From the NCBI GenBank assembly GCA_036720245.1, contig DAIMNI010000015.1, positions 1 to 39,069 on the forward strand: 39,069 nt of DNA. The letters are read 5' to 3'. A program made the position numbers and the translations under genes. The DNA is from JAAZMA01 sp036720245. GTDB lineage: Bacteria > Bacillota > Clostridia > Tissierellales > Tepidimicrobiaceae. The notes below the pieces were generated by a model. That model had not been told where the DNA came from, ran no database searches, and was given only the letters and a program-made list of their open reading frames with translations. Positions 25,378 through 34,434 of this stretch are shown piece after piece. Position 1 is the stretch's first letter. Every line of letters starts with the position of its first letter.

Positions 25378-25406
25378 TTGACTTAATTTTCAGCAAGTTA
25401 TATTAT
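25378..25406 (+). promoter_or_regulatory. Sigma-A-type promoter of ppdK
   Basis: TTGACT (25378-25383), a 17-base spacer, and TATTAT (25401-25406). A 7-bp leader hairpin (AATCCCA 25467-25473 with TGGGATT 25481-25487) lies between it and the ribosome site. Confidence 0.6.
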
Positions 25407-25511
25407 ATTATAGTATAGTTATAAGGTATGGTTTATTTTTGTATGTAAAAATCATAAAGCAATTTAAATCCCATAAAAAATGGGATTATTATTCTAAGAG
25501 GAGGATTATTT

Positions 25512-28130
25512 ATGACCAAGTATGTTTATCAATTTTGTGATGGCAACAAAGATATGAAAGACTTATTGGGAGGAAAAGGTGCTAATTTGGCAGAAATGAC
25601 CAAGATAGGGCTTCCAGTACCTCCAGGAATAACTATTACAACAGAAGCTTGTAAGAGGTTTTATGAAAATGGACAAAAAATTGATTTAGATTTGGGAAAA
25701 GAAATTTATGAAAACCTTGAAAAACTAGAAGAAAAGATGGGGAAAAAACTTGGTGACAAAGAAAACCCATTGTTAGTTTCCGTTAGATCTGGTGCTCCTA
25801 TTTCTATGCCAGGTATGATGGATACAATATTAAATTTAGGATTAAACGATGAATCTGTAAAAAGTTTTTCTAAGGCAATATCCAATGAAAGAACAGCCTA
25901 TGATAGCTATAGAAGACTTATTCAAATGTTTGGCGATGTTGTCATGGAAATTCCATCTAAAAAATTTGAAAAAGTACTAGATGATACAAAGAAGAAAAAT
26001 GGATATAAAGATGATACTGAACTTACAATTGATGATTTAAAAGAAGTTGTAGATAGATATAAGACTATATTTAAAGAAAACACAGGAATTGATTTTCCAC
26101 AAGATTCAAGAAAACAGATGATGATGGCTATAGAAGCTGTATTTAGTTCATGGGAAAATGATAGAGCTATAACTTATAGAAATATAAATGGTATACCTCA
26201 CAATTTGGGTACTGCTGTAAATATACAAAGCATGGTATTTGGAAATATGGGAGAAGATTCTGCTACAGGAGTGTTGTTTACAAGAAACCCTGCTACAGGA
26301 GCTAAAGGACTTTATGGGGAATTCCTTGTAAATGCACAAGGAGAGGATGTAGTTGCAGGTATTAGGACTCCTCAATTTATTGATGAGATGAAAAATGTAT
26401 TTCCAGATAAGTATAAAGAAATTGAAGAAATTGCACAAAAATTGGAAGACCATTATAGGGATATGCAGGATGTGGAATTTACTATTGAAAAAGGCAAACT
26501 CTATATGCTACAAACTAGAAACGGAAAGAGAACTGGTGCAGCTGCTGTAAATATCGCCGTAGATATGGTGGAAGAAGAATTTATTGACAAGAAGACTGCA
26601 GTACTTAGAGTTGAACCATTAAGTGTTAAGCAATTGTTACATCCAGCTTTTGATGAAAATGAACTTAAGAAAGCTAAAGAGATAACTAAAGGATTAGCTG
26701 CATCCCCAGGTGCTGCTTATGGAAAAATTTATTTTACATCTGAAGATGTTGTGGCAGCTGCTGAAAGAGGAGAAGATGCAATTTTAATTAGAACTGAAAC
26801 TTCTCCAGAGGATATTGATGGAATGTCCAAAGCAAAAGGATTTTTGACAGCAAGAGGAGGAATGACTTCTCATGCAGCAGTAGTTGCAAGACAATTTGGG
26901 AAAAGCTGTATATCTGGGTGTAGTGAATTGATTGTAAATGAAAAAGCTAAAAAGTTTTCTGTAAATGGTGTAGAATACAAAGAAGGAGATTATATATCCT
27001 TAGACGGAAATACTGGATATATTTATGAGGGGAAAATACAAACTAGAGAAGCTGAAATCACAGGAAATTTAAACAAATTGTTGACTTGGGCAGATGAGTT
27101 TAGAAGATTGGAAGTTTGGACAAATGTAGATAAGGCAAAGGACTTGGAAAGAGCACTTGAATTTGGAGCAGAAGGTATAGGACTTTGTAGAACTGAGCAT
27201 ATGTTCTTTGGAGAAGATAGAATTAAATATGTGAGAAGAATGATTCTTACAGATGATATTGAAGAAGAAATGAAAGTATTAGATAAATTGTTTGAATTTC
27301 AAAAGAGGGATTTTTACAATTTATTCAAACATATGGATGGAAAACAAGTAATAATAAGACTTTTAGACTTGCCACTACATGAATTTTTGCCTACAAGGGA
27401 TAAGGACATTGAAGCTTTAGCTAAGGAAATGAATGAGAATATCGATGAACTAAAACACAAAGTATCAAGTCTAAAAGAGTTCAATCCAATGCTTGGACAT
27501 AGAGGATGTAGACTTGGTATGACTAATCCTGAAATATATAAAATGCAAACAAGAGCTATTATTACAGCTGTAATAGAACTAGAAAAAGAACTTAATATCA
27601 ATTTAAGACCACAAATAATGATACCATTGGTTGGGATAGAAGAAGAAATAGCATCAATAAGAAAGGATGTTGTAGAAGTAGCAGATAAGGTAATAGAAAG
27701 AGAAAATAGTACATTGGCATATGAAGTAGGTACTATGATAGAAATTCCAAGAGCTGCACTTATGGCAGATAGAATTGCAAAACATGCAGATTTCTTCTCT
27801 TTTGGAACAAATGACTTAACTCAAATGACCTTTGGATTCTCAAGAGATGATGCAGATGTTTATCTAAAATCTTATGTAAAACAAGGTGTACTTGAAATAA
27901 GTCCATTTGAATCTATAGACACAGAAGGTGTTGGAAAACTTATGGATATGGCTGTTAGATTGGGAAGAGAGACAAATCCAAAACTTCACATTGGTATATG
28001 TGGAGAACATGGAGGAGATCCTAAATCCATACAATTCTGTGACAAGATAGGTCTAGATTATGTATCTTGTTCACCATTTTTAGTACCAATAGCTAGATTG
28101 GCAGCAGCTCAAGCAGCTATAAAAAATTAG
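25512..28130 (+). CDS. ppdK: Pyruvate, phosphate dikinase
   Basis: An 872-residue enzyme, the usual full length. It interconverts pyruvate, ATP and phosphate with PEP, AMP and pyrophosphate. The N-terminal ATP-grasp domain opens with KDLLGGKGANLAEM and has VSVRSGAPISMPGMMDT. The central swivelling domain has the phospho-histidine motif GGMTSHAAVVARQ (His near 453). The C-terminal PEP/pyruvate barrel has IRLLDLPLHEF, SFGTNDLTQMTFGFSRDD and the catalytic Cys in IGICGEHGGDP. It starts at ATG 25512 behind GAGGAGG. It is a single-gene unit between its own promoter and terminator. It should supply PEP, which the PTS and LegI in this window use, although that link is only metabolic. Confidence 0.97.
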   Translation: MTKYVYQFCDGNKDMKDLLGGKGANLAEMTKIGLPVPPGITITTEACKRFYENGQKIDLDLGKEIYENLEKLEEKMGKKLGDKENPLLVSVRSGAPISMPGMMDTILNLGLNDESVKSFSKAISNERTAYDSYRRLIQMFGDVVMEIPSKKFEKVLDDTKKKNGYKDDTELTIDDLKEVVDRYKTIFKENTGIDFPQDSRKQMMMAIEAVFSSWENDRAITYRNINGIPHNLGTAVNIQSMVFGNMGEDSATGVLFTRNPATGAKGLYGEFLVNAQGEDVVAGIRTPQFIDEMKNVFPDKYKEIEEIAQKLEDHYRDMQDVEFTIEKGKLYMLQTRNGKRTGAAAVNIAVDMVEEEFIDKKTAVLRVEPLSVKQLLHPAFDENELKKAKEITKGLAASPGAAYGKIYFTSEDVVAAAERGEDAILIRTETSPEDIDGMSKAKGFLTARGGMTSHAAVVARQFGKSCISGCSELIVNEKAKKFSVNGVEYKEGDYISLDGNTGYIYEGKIQTREAEITGNLNKLLTWADEFRRLEVWTNVDKAKDLERALEFGAEGIGLCRTEHMFFGEDRIKYVRRMILTDDIEEEMKVLDKLFEFQKRDFYNLFKHMDGKQVIIRLLDLPLHEFLPTRDKDIEALAKEMNENIDELKHKVSSLKEFNPMLGHRGCRLGMTNPEIYKMQTRAIITAVIELEKELNINLRPQIMIPLVGIEEEIASIRKDVVEVADKVIERENSTLAYEVGTMIEIPRAALMADRIAKHADFFSFGTNDLTQMTFGFSRDDADVYLKSYVKQGVLEISPFESIDTEGVGKLMDMAVRLGRETNPKLHIGICGEHGGDPKSIQFCDKIGLDYVSCSPFLVPIARLAAAQAAIKN

Positions 28131-28134
28131 TAAA

Positions 28135-28175
28135 GAAGAACTCCAAAGGAGAAATCCTACGGAGCTCTTTTTTTA
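28135..28175 (+). terminator. Terminator of ppdK
   Basis: GAACTCC ... GGAGCTC arms with an inner AGGA/TCCT pairing are followed by seven or more T's (28168-28174). The stem has one mismatch. Confidence 0.75.
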
Positions 28176-28285
28176 GTACCAATAATATAAGCGATATTTG
28201 TCAAAAGAAGTTGAAAAGTCTGTAAATATGTAATATTATATACTTATAGTTTGCAAATTAAAAGCTTTTTCAAAGGAGCAAGGCG

Positions 28286-28480
28286 ATGGGAATTTATAAG
28301 GAAAAAATATCTGAGGATTTAGACATTAGCCATATTTCCGATAAAGAATTGGCCTATATATTGGAAAATATGGGACGAGGAATCATATATGAATATTTAT
28401 TATTTGGCCATGATTTTACTTATAAAAATTTTATAGAAATATTAAAAATTTATTTAGGGATATTAGATAAAATAGATTAA
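28286..28480 (+). CDS. Small unknown protein
   Basis: A 64-residue acidic, mostly helical soluble protein (MGIYKEKISEDLDISHISDK at the N-terminus, YKNFIEILKIYLGILDKID at the end). It has no cysteines or membrane helix and belongs to no family that I recognise. It is supported by a strong AAAGGAG site seven bases before ATG 28286, isolated placement between two terminators and normal codon use. Confidence 0.7.
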   Translation: MGIYKEKISEDLDISHISDKELAYILENMGRGIIYEYLLFGHDFTYKNFIEILKIYLGILDKID

Positions 28481-28481
28481 T

Positions 28482-28522
28482 AGATAAAGTGTAGAAATGC
28501 TATATTTCTACACTTTATCTGT
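28482..28522. terminator. Bidirectional terminator between convergent genes
   Basis: A perfect 17-bp stem (28482-28498 with 28504-28520) closes a 5-base loop. It ends the small plus-strand gene and overlaps the stop region of the minus-strand SLH gene, so it serves both. Confidence 0.85.
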
Positions 28523-29362
28523 ATTGGGGGGAGTAATAGTAAAGGTTTCTGGAATAGTATTTTTATCTTGACTTATAAATCTGTATTCATATTTTCCTAC
28601 ATCTAAATTAGGGATTTCTACAGTAAATTTTCCTTGAGGATCTAATTTTATATCATAAGTTTTTTCATCTTTTTCAGAAATTAATTTTAGCCCTAGTTTT
28701 AAAGATTTAATATCAGGGGCATTTCCTTCATATTTAAAGGTATCTTTTTCTATAATAGCATTTCCCTCGACTATAAGTGGAGTTGAAATATTTATATCTA
28801 ATTTTTGAGCTAGGGTTATACTGCTACCCATTAGGGTATGATTCAACGCATTTACGGTCATTTTAGCCATTAGGCCACGACTCATTTCCTCCTTGGGGCC
28901 TTCAGATGTTCCATCCATTAATTTTAGATTTTGAGAAATATCAGGCACCTTAGCCCAATTACTAGCTTCTTCCTTATAGTCTAAGGCTCTAAGTAATACA
29001 GTTTGGAATTCTTGAACTCTTACATTTTTATCATATCCAAATACATTTGGCGAAGTTCCCTCAATTAATCCCTTGTTTACAGCCCAAGCTATATAGGGGT
29101 CATAGTATTTATCTTTAATATCTTGAAAACCATGCTTTCCTTTGTGATTTTTAGCAATTTCTTCTTCTTTATAAAGTCTAGATATAAGTACTACCATATC
29201 TTGTCTTTTTAGTTTTTCTTCTAATCTCATTTCTTTTAATACTCCAGCTTCTTTAAGAATATTAGCAGATTGTTCATATATATTATCATTTGTGGCTAAA
29301 CTAGGTGAAAATGAATATAAAATTAAAACAAAGAACAATATTATAGATAAGGTTTTTTTCAT
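28508..29362 (-). CDS. Secreted SLH-domain (S-layer homology) protein
   Basis: A 284-residue exported protein. A signal peptide (KKTLSIILFFVLILYSFSPS) is probably cleaved after SLA at residue 23. Residues about 30-160 contain S-layer homology repeats, best seen in HGFQDIKDKYYDPYIAWAVN followed by KGLIEGTSPNVFGYDKNVRVQEF. The SLH fold anchors proteins to pyruvylated cell-wall polymers. The last 100 or so residues look like a beta-sandwich (KLDPQGKFTVEIPNLDVGKY). The start at 29362 has AAGGGGA. No partner gene is adjacent. The role of the C-terminal part is unknown. Confidence 0.85.
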   Translation of the reverse strand: MKKTLSIILFFVLILYSFSPSLATNDNIYEQSANILKEAGVLKEMRLEEKLKRQDMVVLISRLYKEEEIAKNHKGKHGFQDIKDKYYDPYIAWAVNKGLIEGTSPNVFGYDKNVRVQEFQTVLLRALDYKEEASNWAKVPDISQNLKLMDGTSEGPKEEMSRGLMAKMTVNALNHTLMGSSITLAQKLDINISTPLIVEGNAIIEKDTFKYEGNAPDIKSLKLGLKLISEKDEKTYDIKLDPQGKFTVEIPNLDVGKYEYRFISQDKNTIPETFTITPPNTDKV

Positions 29363-29606
29363 TTTTAATTCCCCTTTTATTCCTTTACTTTGATTATAAC
29401 TTATATATGGGGAATAGTATATTACATTATCATTACAATAATTGGAGATGGTTCTATGTTAATATGAGAGAAAATAAGGGTGATTATATTAATAATAGGT
29501 TTCAAAATAATCATGGTCAGTTTATGTAAAATATTTAAACAGGGAATACCCTTTACTAGAGAACTTTTTTAAAATATCATAATATCATAGGGAGGAAAGT
29601 ATATCT

Positions 29607-31670
29607 ATGATGATTGGTATTGCTGAGATGGAAATTATGGATAGATTATTGGATAGTAAAACAAACAGAATTGATATATTATCTAATAAATTAGATAGAT
29701 CTGAAAGAACCCTAAAATATTCCCTAGATAAAATAAATGAATTCTTTCAGGAGTACTATAAGTACAATGTAATAAGTATAGAGAACCAAAATATATATCT
29801 ATTAAAACCTTATGAAGAAATACAGGATATTTTAGCTAATATTAATAAGAAACAATACTATTTATCCATTGAGGAAAGGGTAGAATTAGGTGTATTTCAA
29901 TATTTAGCTGGATTTAATTATACTATGGAAGAATTATCTGATTTTATGGATATAAGTCTAAGTACCATAAAACACATAATGCCTATGATAAGGGCTTTTT
30001 TAAACAATTTAGATATAACTTTGGTCAATGTTTCAGGTGTTGGCTTGGTGGCACAAGGTCATGAGAGAAATATAAGGAAAGAATTATCCAATTATATATA
30101 TAAAAATATACAATTGAGTTGCAATTCTAAGGGAAAGGAAATATATATAAATCCAAAAACAAACCCATATTTGAAAGAGTTATTGACTATATATTTAGGA
30201 GATGTGCCAATAGGGAAGCTTATTGAAATAGTAGATGAATATGGTTCAAGCTATACCTCTTTTAAAAACGATGAATTGTATAAAATAACTCTTTCTAATT
30301 TAATCATTATATATAAAAGGAATCTAGACGGTTATGTAATACATGAGAAAAGGGACTTGAAGCTTAAGAATATTGAGACAGTAGATTTTCTTAAAAATTC
30401 TTTCCATAAGGCTTTTAATATTTCACTGCCAGAAGAGGAGTTCTATTATATGGCAGGTAGTATGAGATATAGTTTGAAACCAAATAGGATAACTTTAGAC
30501 ATTTTATTGGCTGATATGCTAAATCATTTGATAGATATATTTATCAAAGAAAAGGGCTTAGATTTATCCTATCCTAGAATAAGAGAATCAATTAAAATAT
30601 TCAACAGACATTTTCATTTATCTGTAGATAGAATGGAAAATGGTATATATATTGAAAATCCACTCCTAAACCAGATATTAGAATTACATGGGGAGTTGTT
30701 TAATCATATTAAATTAAGCTTAGAGCCTATTGAAAAATGTATTGGATGTAACTTTTCAGATAATGAAATAGGATATTTCACAATTTTAATTGAAAACATA
30801 CTTTCTACTATAGTTTCAGAAAATAGAAAGATTAAAAATATTATTATTGTTTGTGGCCTAGGTTATGGGACCTCCATATTGTTGAAGAGTCGAATAGAGC
30901 AATACTTTAAGGTAAATGTGATTGATGTAATCCCATTTAACAAATTAGATTTAGTGTCAAAGGAAAATATAGATTTAATAGTTTCTGCCATACCTATGTT
31001 AAAGGAGGCCAGTGGTATCCCAGTTGTAGAAGTATCCCCCTTAATGACTAGTTCAGATATGGAAGTTCTAGGACTTGCAGGTTTAAAGTATAAGAAGATT
31101 ACAAATATAGATCCTTTATTAGATATTATTAAGAGGAATTGTATTATAAAAGATGCTAATAGATTAGAAAAAGAGTTGGAATTGTTTTTAAAGGGAGAAT
31201 CTATAGGAAATGAAAAACAAAAATATGAAAAAATATTAAATTGTATAAGGACCACAAATATTAGTTTTAAGGAACAGGCGACAAGTTGGAAAGAAGCAGT
31301 AGAAGTAGGAGGACTATTACTTGTAAAAAGCGGTTTAGTGGACATATCCTATGTGGAAGATATGATAGAAAATGTGGAAAAGTATGGACCTTATATGGCA
31401 GTAGGAAATGGATTAGCCCTACCTCATGGGGAAAATAATGGCAATGTGATGAAAACAGGGATTAGTCTAATTACTCTAGAAAATCCAGTAATTTTCGACA
31501 ATGGGGAAATAGTAAAAACCATATTATGTTTTTGTAGTAGGGATGGTATGGAGCATATTGATGTACTAGTGGATTTTATGAGTTTAGTAGAAAATCACAA
31601 TTTGTTGGAACATATTCAAAGATTTAGCCATTTAGAGGAGCTTATTGACTTTATTAAAAAAATTGATTAA
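29607..31670 (+). CDS. BglG/MtlR-type PRD-containing transcriptional activator
   Basis: A 687-residue PTS-controlled regulator. Domain order: N-terminal helix-turn-helix (TNRIDILSNKLDRSERTLKY, residues 18-38) and a second DNA-binding helical part to about 150, two PTS regulation domains (about 180-400), a EIIB-like domain with a phosphorylatable Cys in IIIVCGLGYGTSILL (near 416), and a C-terminal EIIA-like domain with the active His in LALPHGENNG (near 607). Activity is probably set by phosphorylation from HPr and the cognate EIIB. It starts at ATG 29607 with GGGAGG, perhaps with ATG 29610 as an alternative. It heads the PTS operon and is followed at once by its EIIA gene. Confidence 0.9.
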   Translation: MMIGIAEMEIMDRLLDSKTNRIDILSNKLDRSERTLKYSLDKINEFFQEYYKYNVISIENQNIYLLKPYEEIQDILANINKKQYYLSIEERVELGVFQYLAGFNYTMEELSDFMDISLSTIKHIMPMIRAFLNNLDITLVNVSGVGLVAQGHERNIRKELSNYIYKNIQLSCNSKGKEIYINPKTNPYLKELLTIYLGDVPIGKLIEIVDEYGSSYTSFKNDELYKITLSNLIIIYKRNLDGYVIHEKRDLKLKNIETVDFLKNSFHKAFNISLPEEEFYYMAGSMRYSLKPNRITLDILLADMLNHLIDIFIKEKGLDLSYPRIRESIKIFNRHFHLSVDRMENGIYIENPLLNQILELHGELFNHIKLSLEPIEKCIGCNFSDNEIGYFTILIENILSTIVSENRKIKNIIIVCGLGYGTSILLKSRIEQYFKVNVIDVIPFNKLDLVSKENIDLIVSAIPMLKEASGIPVVEVSPLMTSSDMEVLGLAGLKYKKITNIDPLLDIIKRNCIIKDANRLEKELELFLKGESIGNEKQKYEKILNCIRTTNISFKEQATSWKEAVEVGGLLLVKSGLVDISYVEDMIENVEKYGPYMAVGNGLALPHGENNGNVMKTGISLITLENPVIFDNGEIVKTILCFCSRDGMEHIDVLVDFMSLVENHNLLEHIQRFSHLEELIDFIKKID

Positions 31671-31686
31671 GGAGACTGATAGTTTG

Positions 31687-32115
31687 ATGTTGATTGATAA
31701 AAACATGGTATTTTTTAGTGAAAATTGTAATACGGCGGAAGAGGCTATTAGAACAGCAGGAACATTACTTGTTCAGCATGGTTATGCCAAAGAAACATAT
31801 GTAGACTCAATGGTAAACAATTATATGAAAAATGGGCCTTATTTTGTATTAGCGCCTGGTTTAGCAATGCCCCATGGCAGGCCTGAAGATGGTGTTATAA
31901 AAACAGGAATATCAGTGTTAATTTTAGACAAAGGAGTAGAGTTTGGAAATGGAGCTAATGATCCTGTTCAAATTGTTATTGGCTTAGCAACTGCAAATAA
32001 TGATGAACACTTGAGATTGATTTCAAATTTAGCAAAACTGTTGAATAATAACATTATAAAACAATTGGCAGAGGCAAAAACTTCAGAACAAGTAATTGAA
32101 ATATTAAATTCATAA
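31687..32115 (+). CDS. PTS EIIA component (mannitol/fructose/ascorbate type)
   Basis: A 142-residue phosphocarrier. The active-site region LAPGLAMPHGRPEDGVIKTG holds the His that takes phosphate from HPr. It matches the EIIA domain at the end of the preceding regulator. I place the start at ATG 31687. TTG 31684, closer to the AAGGAG at 31669-31674, is also possible. The longer overlapping frame from TTG 31645 has no site. It is followed by EIIB after 41 bases. Confidence 0.87.
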   Translation: MLIDKNMVFFSENCNTAEEAIRTAGTLLVQHGYAKETYVDSMVNNYMKNGPYFVLAPGLAMPHGRPEDGVIKTGISVLILDKGVEFGNGANDPVQIVIGLATANNDEHLRLISNLAKLLNNNIIKQLAEAKTSEQVIEILNS

Positions 32116-32156
32116 TGTTTAAATTTAATAATAATAAGGATTAGGAGGAAAGCAAA

Positions 32157-32426
32157 ATGAAAATCTTAGCAGTTTGTGGTTTAGGTATGGGGACTAGTTT
32201 AATTTTAAGAATGAATATTGAAGAAGTACTAAGAAATAGTGGAACTAAAGCTAGTGTTGAACACAGTGATGTATCCTCTGCTAAAAGTATGAATTATGAT
32301 TATGTAGTTACATCTACGGAATTGGCACAGGCTTTTAGCGGAAATAAGGAAGATATAATAGTAGTTAATAATTTCACTGATAAGGAGGAGATAAGAAAAG
32401 CATTTGAAAAAGCAGGAATAATTTAA
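32157..32426 (+). CDS. PTS EIIB component (ascorbate/galactitol type)
   Basis: An 89-residue protein. MKILAVCGLGMGTSLILRMN has the phosphorylated Cys7 in the C-G-x-G-x-G-T-S loop of the lactose/ascorbate EIIB fold. Cys7 receives phosphate from EIIA and passes it to the incoming sugar bound to EIIC. GGAGG precedes ATG 32157. A decayed 573-base stretch separates it from the EIIC gene, although the three form one transporter. Confidence 0.9.
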   Translation: MKILAVCGLGMGTSLILRMNIEEVLRNSGTKASVEHSDVSSAKSMNYDYVVTSTELAQAFSGNKEDIIVVNNFTDKEEIRKAFEKAGII

Positions 32427-32999
32427 TAATAGTATTGCGAAACTCTTTCTAAAAACTCAATAATGGGAATATAAAATCTTCAGCAATACAGAGACTTTCT
32501 TTAAAATGATTTAATGTAGATCATTTTTCTACAAGGTTATGAAATACAGGGATTGTCACAAAAGTGATATCTTCGATATTTACCGTCATCGCATTTAGTC
32601 TATTAATTTTATGGATACAAACTTATAGAAAGATTATCAAATATAGTTTATGCATTCATTAAGAAAACTTGTTTGAAACGGGTGAATTTAGAACCATGGG
32701 GAACTTTTTCAAACCTATAAAATCCTCTTAATTCACTTGAATACTTAAGAAAAATAATTAAGAGGGTATTAGTAGGAATTGAAAGAATCTTTTGGAAGAT
32801 TAAAGCCCATAACATTGAATTAAGCTTGTATTCACAAAGTTTTTCAATGGAAACATAAAGATGATGGTAAAAAGAAATAGGAATAAACCTATCTAGATTA
32901 GAGGAGCAATATTATTTTATGAAGAAAATGACCACATTTATGTGTGTTGTGTCATTTTGCAAACGCTCAATAATTAAATAATTTGAAAGGGGATATCTT
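32427..32999. other. Decayed non-coding stretch inside the PTS operon
   Basis: No open frame of note occurs in these 573 bases. Short frames with stops on both strands suggest eroded insertion-sequence DNA, but I could not assign a family. A 10-bp inverted repeat, CCTCTTAATT (32724-32733) with AATTAAGAGG (32756-32765), is present. The block CTCAATAAT occurs near both ends (about 32456 and 32965) in the same orientation. Confidence 0.45.
32955..32969 (+). promoter_or_regulatory. cre-like site (CcpA) before the EIIC gene
   Basis: TTGCAAACGCTCAAT matches the Gram-positive cre consensus WTGNAANCGNWNNCW at all but one defined base. It lies 30 bases before the EIIC start, which suits catabolite repression. 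It may be coincidental, because it sits in decayed DNA. Confidence 0.35.
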
Positions 33000-34295
33000 A
33001 TGAAAGTAATAAACTGGATTGTAACAAATTTATTTGGTGAAGCTGCAATATTATTAGGTATTATTGTTCTAATAGGATTAATACTACAAAAGAAAAATAT
33101 TAGTGAAATTATACAAGGAGTTATTAAAGCTATTATTGGATTCCTAATAATCAATGCAGGTTCAGGTATTGTTGTAGAAGCTCTTACTGTTTTTGAACCC
33201 ATGTGGGCAGAAATTTTTGGACTAGAACATCAGGCTTTAACTAATTTTTTAGGACAAAGTGCATTTCTAGAAAAATACGGATCAGTAGTGGCTCTTTCAA
33301 TGACAATAGGATTTATTATCAATGTTTTACTAGCAAGATTTACAAAGATGAAATTTATATATTTAACAGGGCATATGATGTTTTGGACCAGTGCAATTAT
33401 GGCAGGAATTGTAGTCCATGCAACGCCAGATGTAAGTTATACTCAATTAACTATATTTTTATCTATATTACTAGGTGTTTATTGGACTGTTCAACCAGCC
33501 TTAACTCAACCTCTAATGTCAAGAATCACTGGCAATTCAGAGATAGCCTTAGGTCATACCTCTGCATCTGTAGCTCTATTAGGTGCATTGTTAGGGAAAG
33601 TTTTTGGAGATAAGGAAAACGATGCAGAGAACATTGAGGTTTCTGAAAACTGGTCATTTATAAGGGATTCTAATATAGTAACTGGCTTAACTATGGGTAT
33701 ATTATTTACTCTTGGAGCAATACTTTTATATATTAAGGATACAGAAGGCGCAAGAGAGTTAGTAGCCCTATCAGGTGATACAAACTTTATAATTTATGCA
33801 ATTCTTATGTCCTTAAGTTTTGCAGGAGGAATAGCAGTAATACTATTTGGAGTAAGAATGTTTATTGGAGAAATGGTTCCGGCTTTCAATGGTATAGCAA
33901 CTAAATTGGTTCCTGGAGCAAAGACTGCTCTAGATTGCCCTATTGTATACCCTTATGGACCTAATTCAGTAGTAATTGGATTCTTAGGTACTTTTGTAGG
34001 TGCAATTGTTTGGATGTTTATTTTAGGCAAGACTACAGGATATGTATTTGTACCAACTATGATAGTGCTATTCTTCCATGGAGCTACAGCTGGTGTATTT
34101 GGAAATCATACGGGAGGTATAAGAGGTGCATTTTTAGGTGGATTTATAACTGCCACAGTAGTAGCGCTAGGCCAATACTTTACTGTGACAAAACTTATAT
34201 CCTCAACTATACCAGATACAGCTATGTGGGCAGCAGATTCTGATATGTTTATAATGGCACCTTTTGTAAGGTGGATAGCAAAACTATTATTTTAA
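33000..34295 (+). CDS. PTS EIIC permease, ascorbate (UlaA) type
   Basis: A 431-residue integral membrane protein with about ten or more helices. It begins with WIVTNLFGEAAILLGIIVLI and has the family's GFLIINAGSGIVVEAL, followed by FAGGIAVILFGVRMFIGEMV and DCPIVYPYGPNSVVIGFLG. It transports and phosphorylates the substrate with EIIA and EIIB. UlaA of Escherichia coli takes ascorbate, but this superfamily includes transporters for other sugars, so the substrate is open. GAAAGGGG precedes ATG 33000. A hairpin follows the gene, before the enzyme genes. Confidence 0.9.
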   Translation: MKVINWIVTNLFGEAAILLGIIVLIGLILQKKNISEIIQGVIKAIIGFLIINAGSGIVVEALTVFEPMWAEIFGLEHQALTNFLGQSAFLEKYGSVVALSMTIGFIINVLLARFTKMKFIYLTGHMMFWTSAIMAGIVVHATPDVSYTQLTIFLSILLGVYWTVQPALTQPLMSRITGNSEIALGHTSASVALLGALLGKVFGDKENDAENIEVSENWSFIRDSNIVTGLTMGILFTLGAILLYIKDTEGARELVALSGDTNFIIYAILMSLSFAGGIAVILFGVRMFIGEMVPAFNGIATKLVPGAKTALDCPIVYPYGPNSVVIGFLGTFVGAIVWMFILGKTTGYVFVPTMIVLFFHGATAGVFGNHTGGIRGAFLGGFITATVVALGQYFTVTKLISSTIPDTAMWAADSDMFIMAPFVRWIAKLLF

Positions 34296-34324
34296 TATAA
34301 AGAATTATATATTTTAAAACTACC

Positions 34325-34390
34325 TAGATTCCTATCTGCACATTAAGTTCATGGTCAAAGGGCTAATTAAAGTGGATAGGAATCTATTTT
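34325..34390 (+). terminator. Hairpin between transporter and enzyme genes (partial terminator?)
   Basis: TAGATTCCTATC (34325-34336) pairs perfectly with 34375-34386 and is followed by TTTTAC. The 38-base loop and short T-run suggest an inefficient terminator or an RNA-processing site that sets lower expression of the downstream enzymes. Confidence 0.5.
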
Positions 34391-34434
34391 ACAAATATGA
34401 TTATAGGGAATATAAATAATATGGAGGTAATAAA

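Noticed and set aside
30863..31345. A 160-residue minus-strand frame in the PRD regulator gene
   Set aside because: It is antisense to conserved EIIB and linker coding sequence and has no support of its own.
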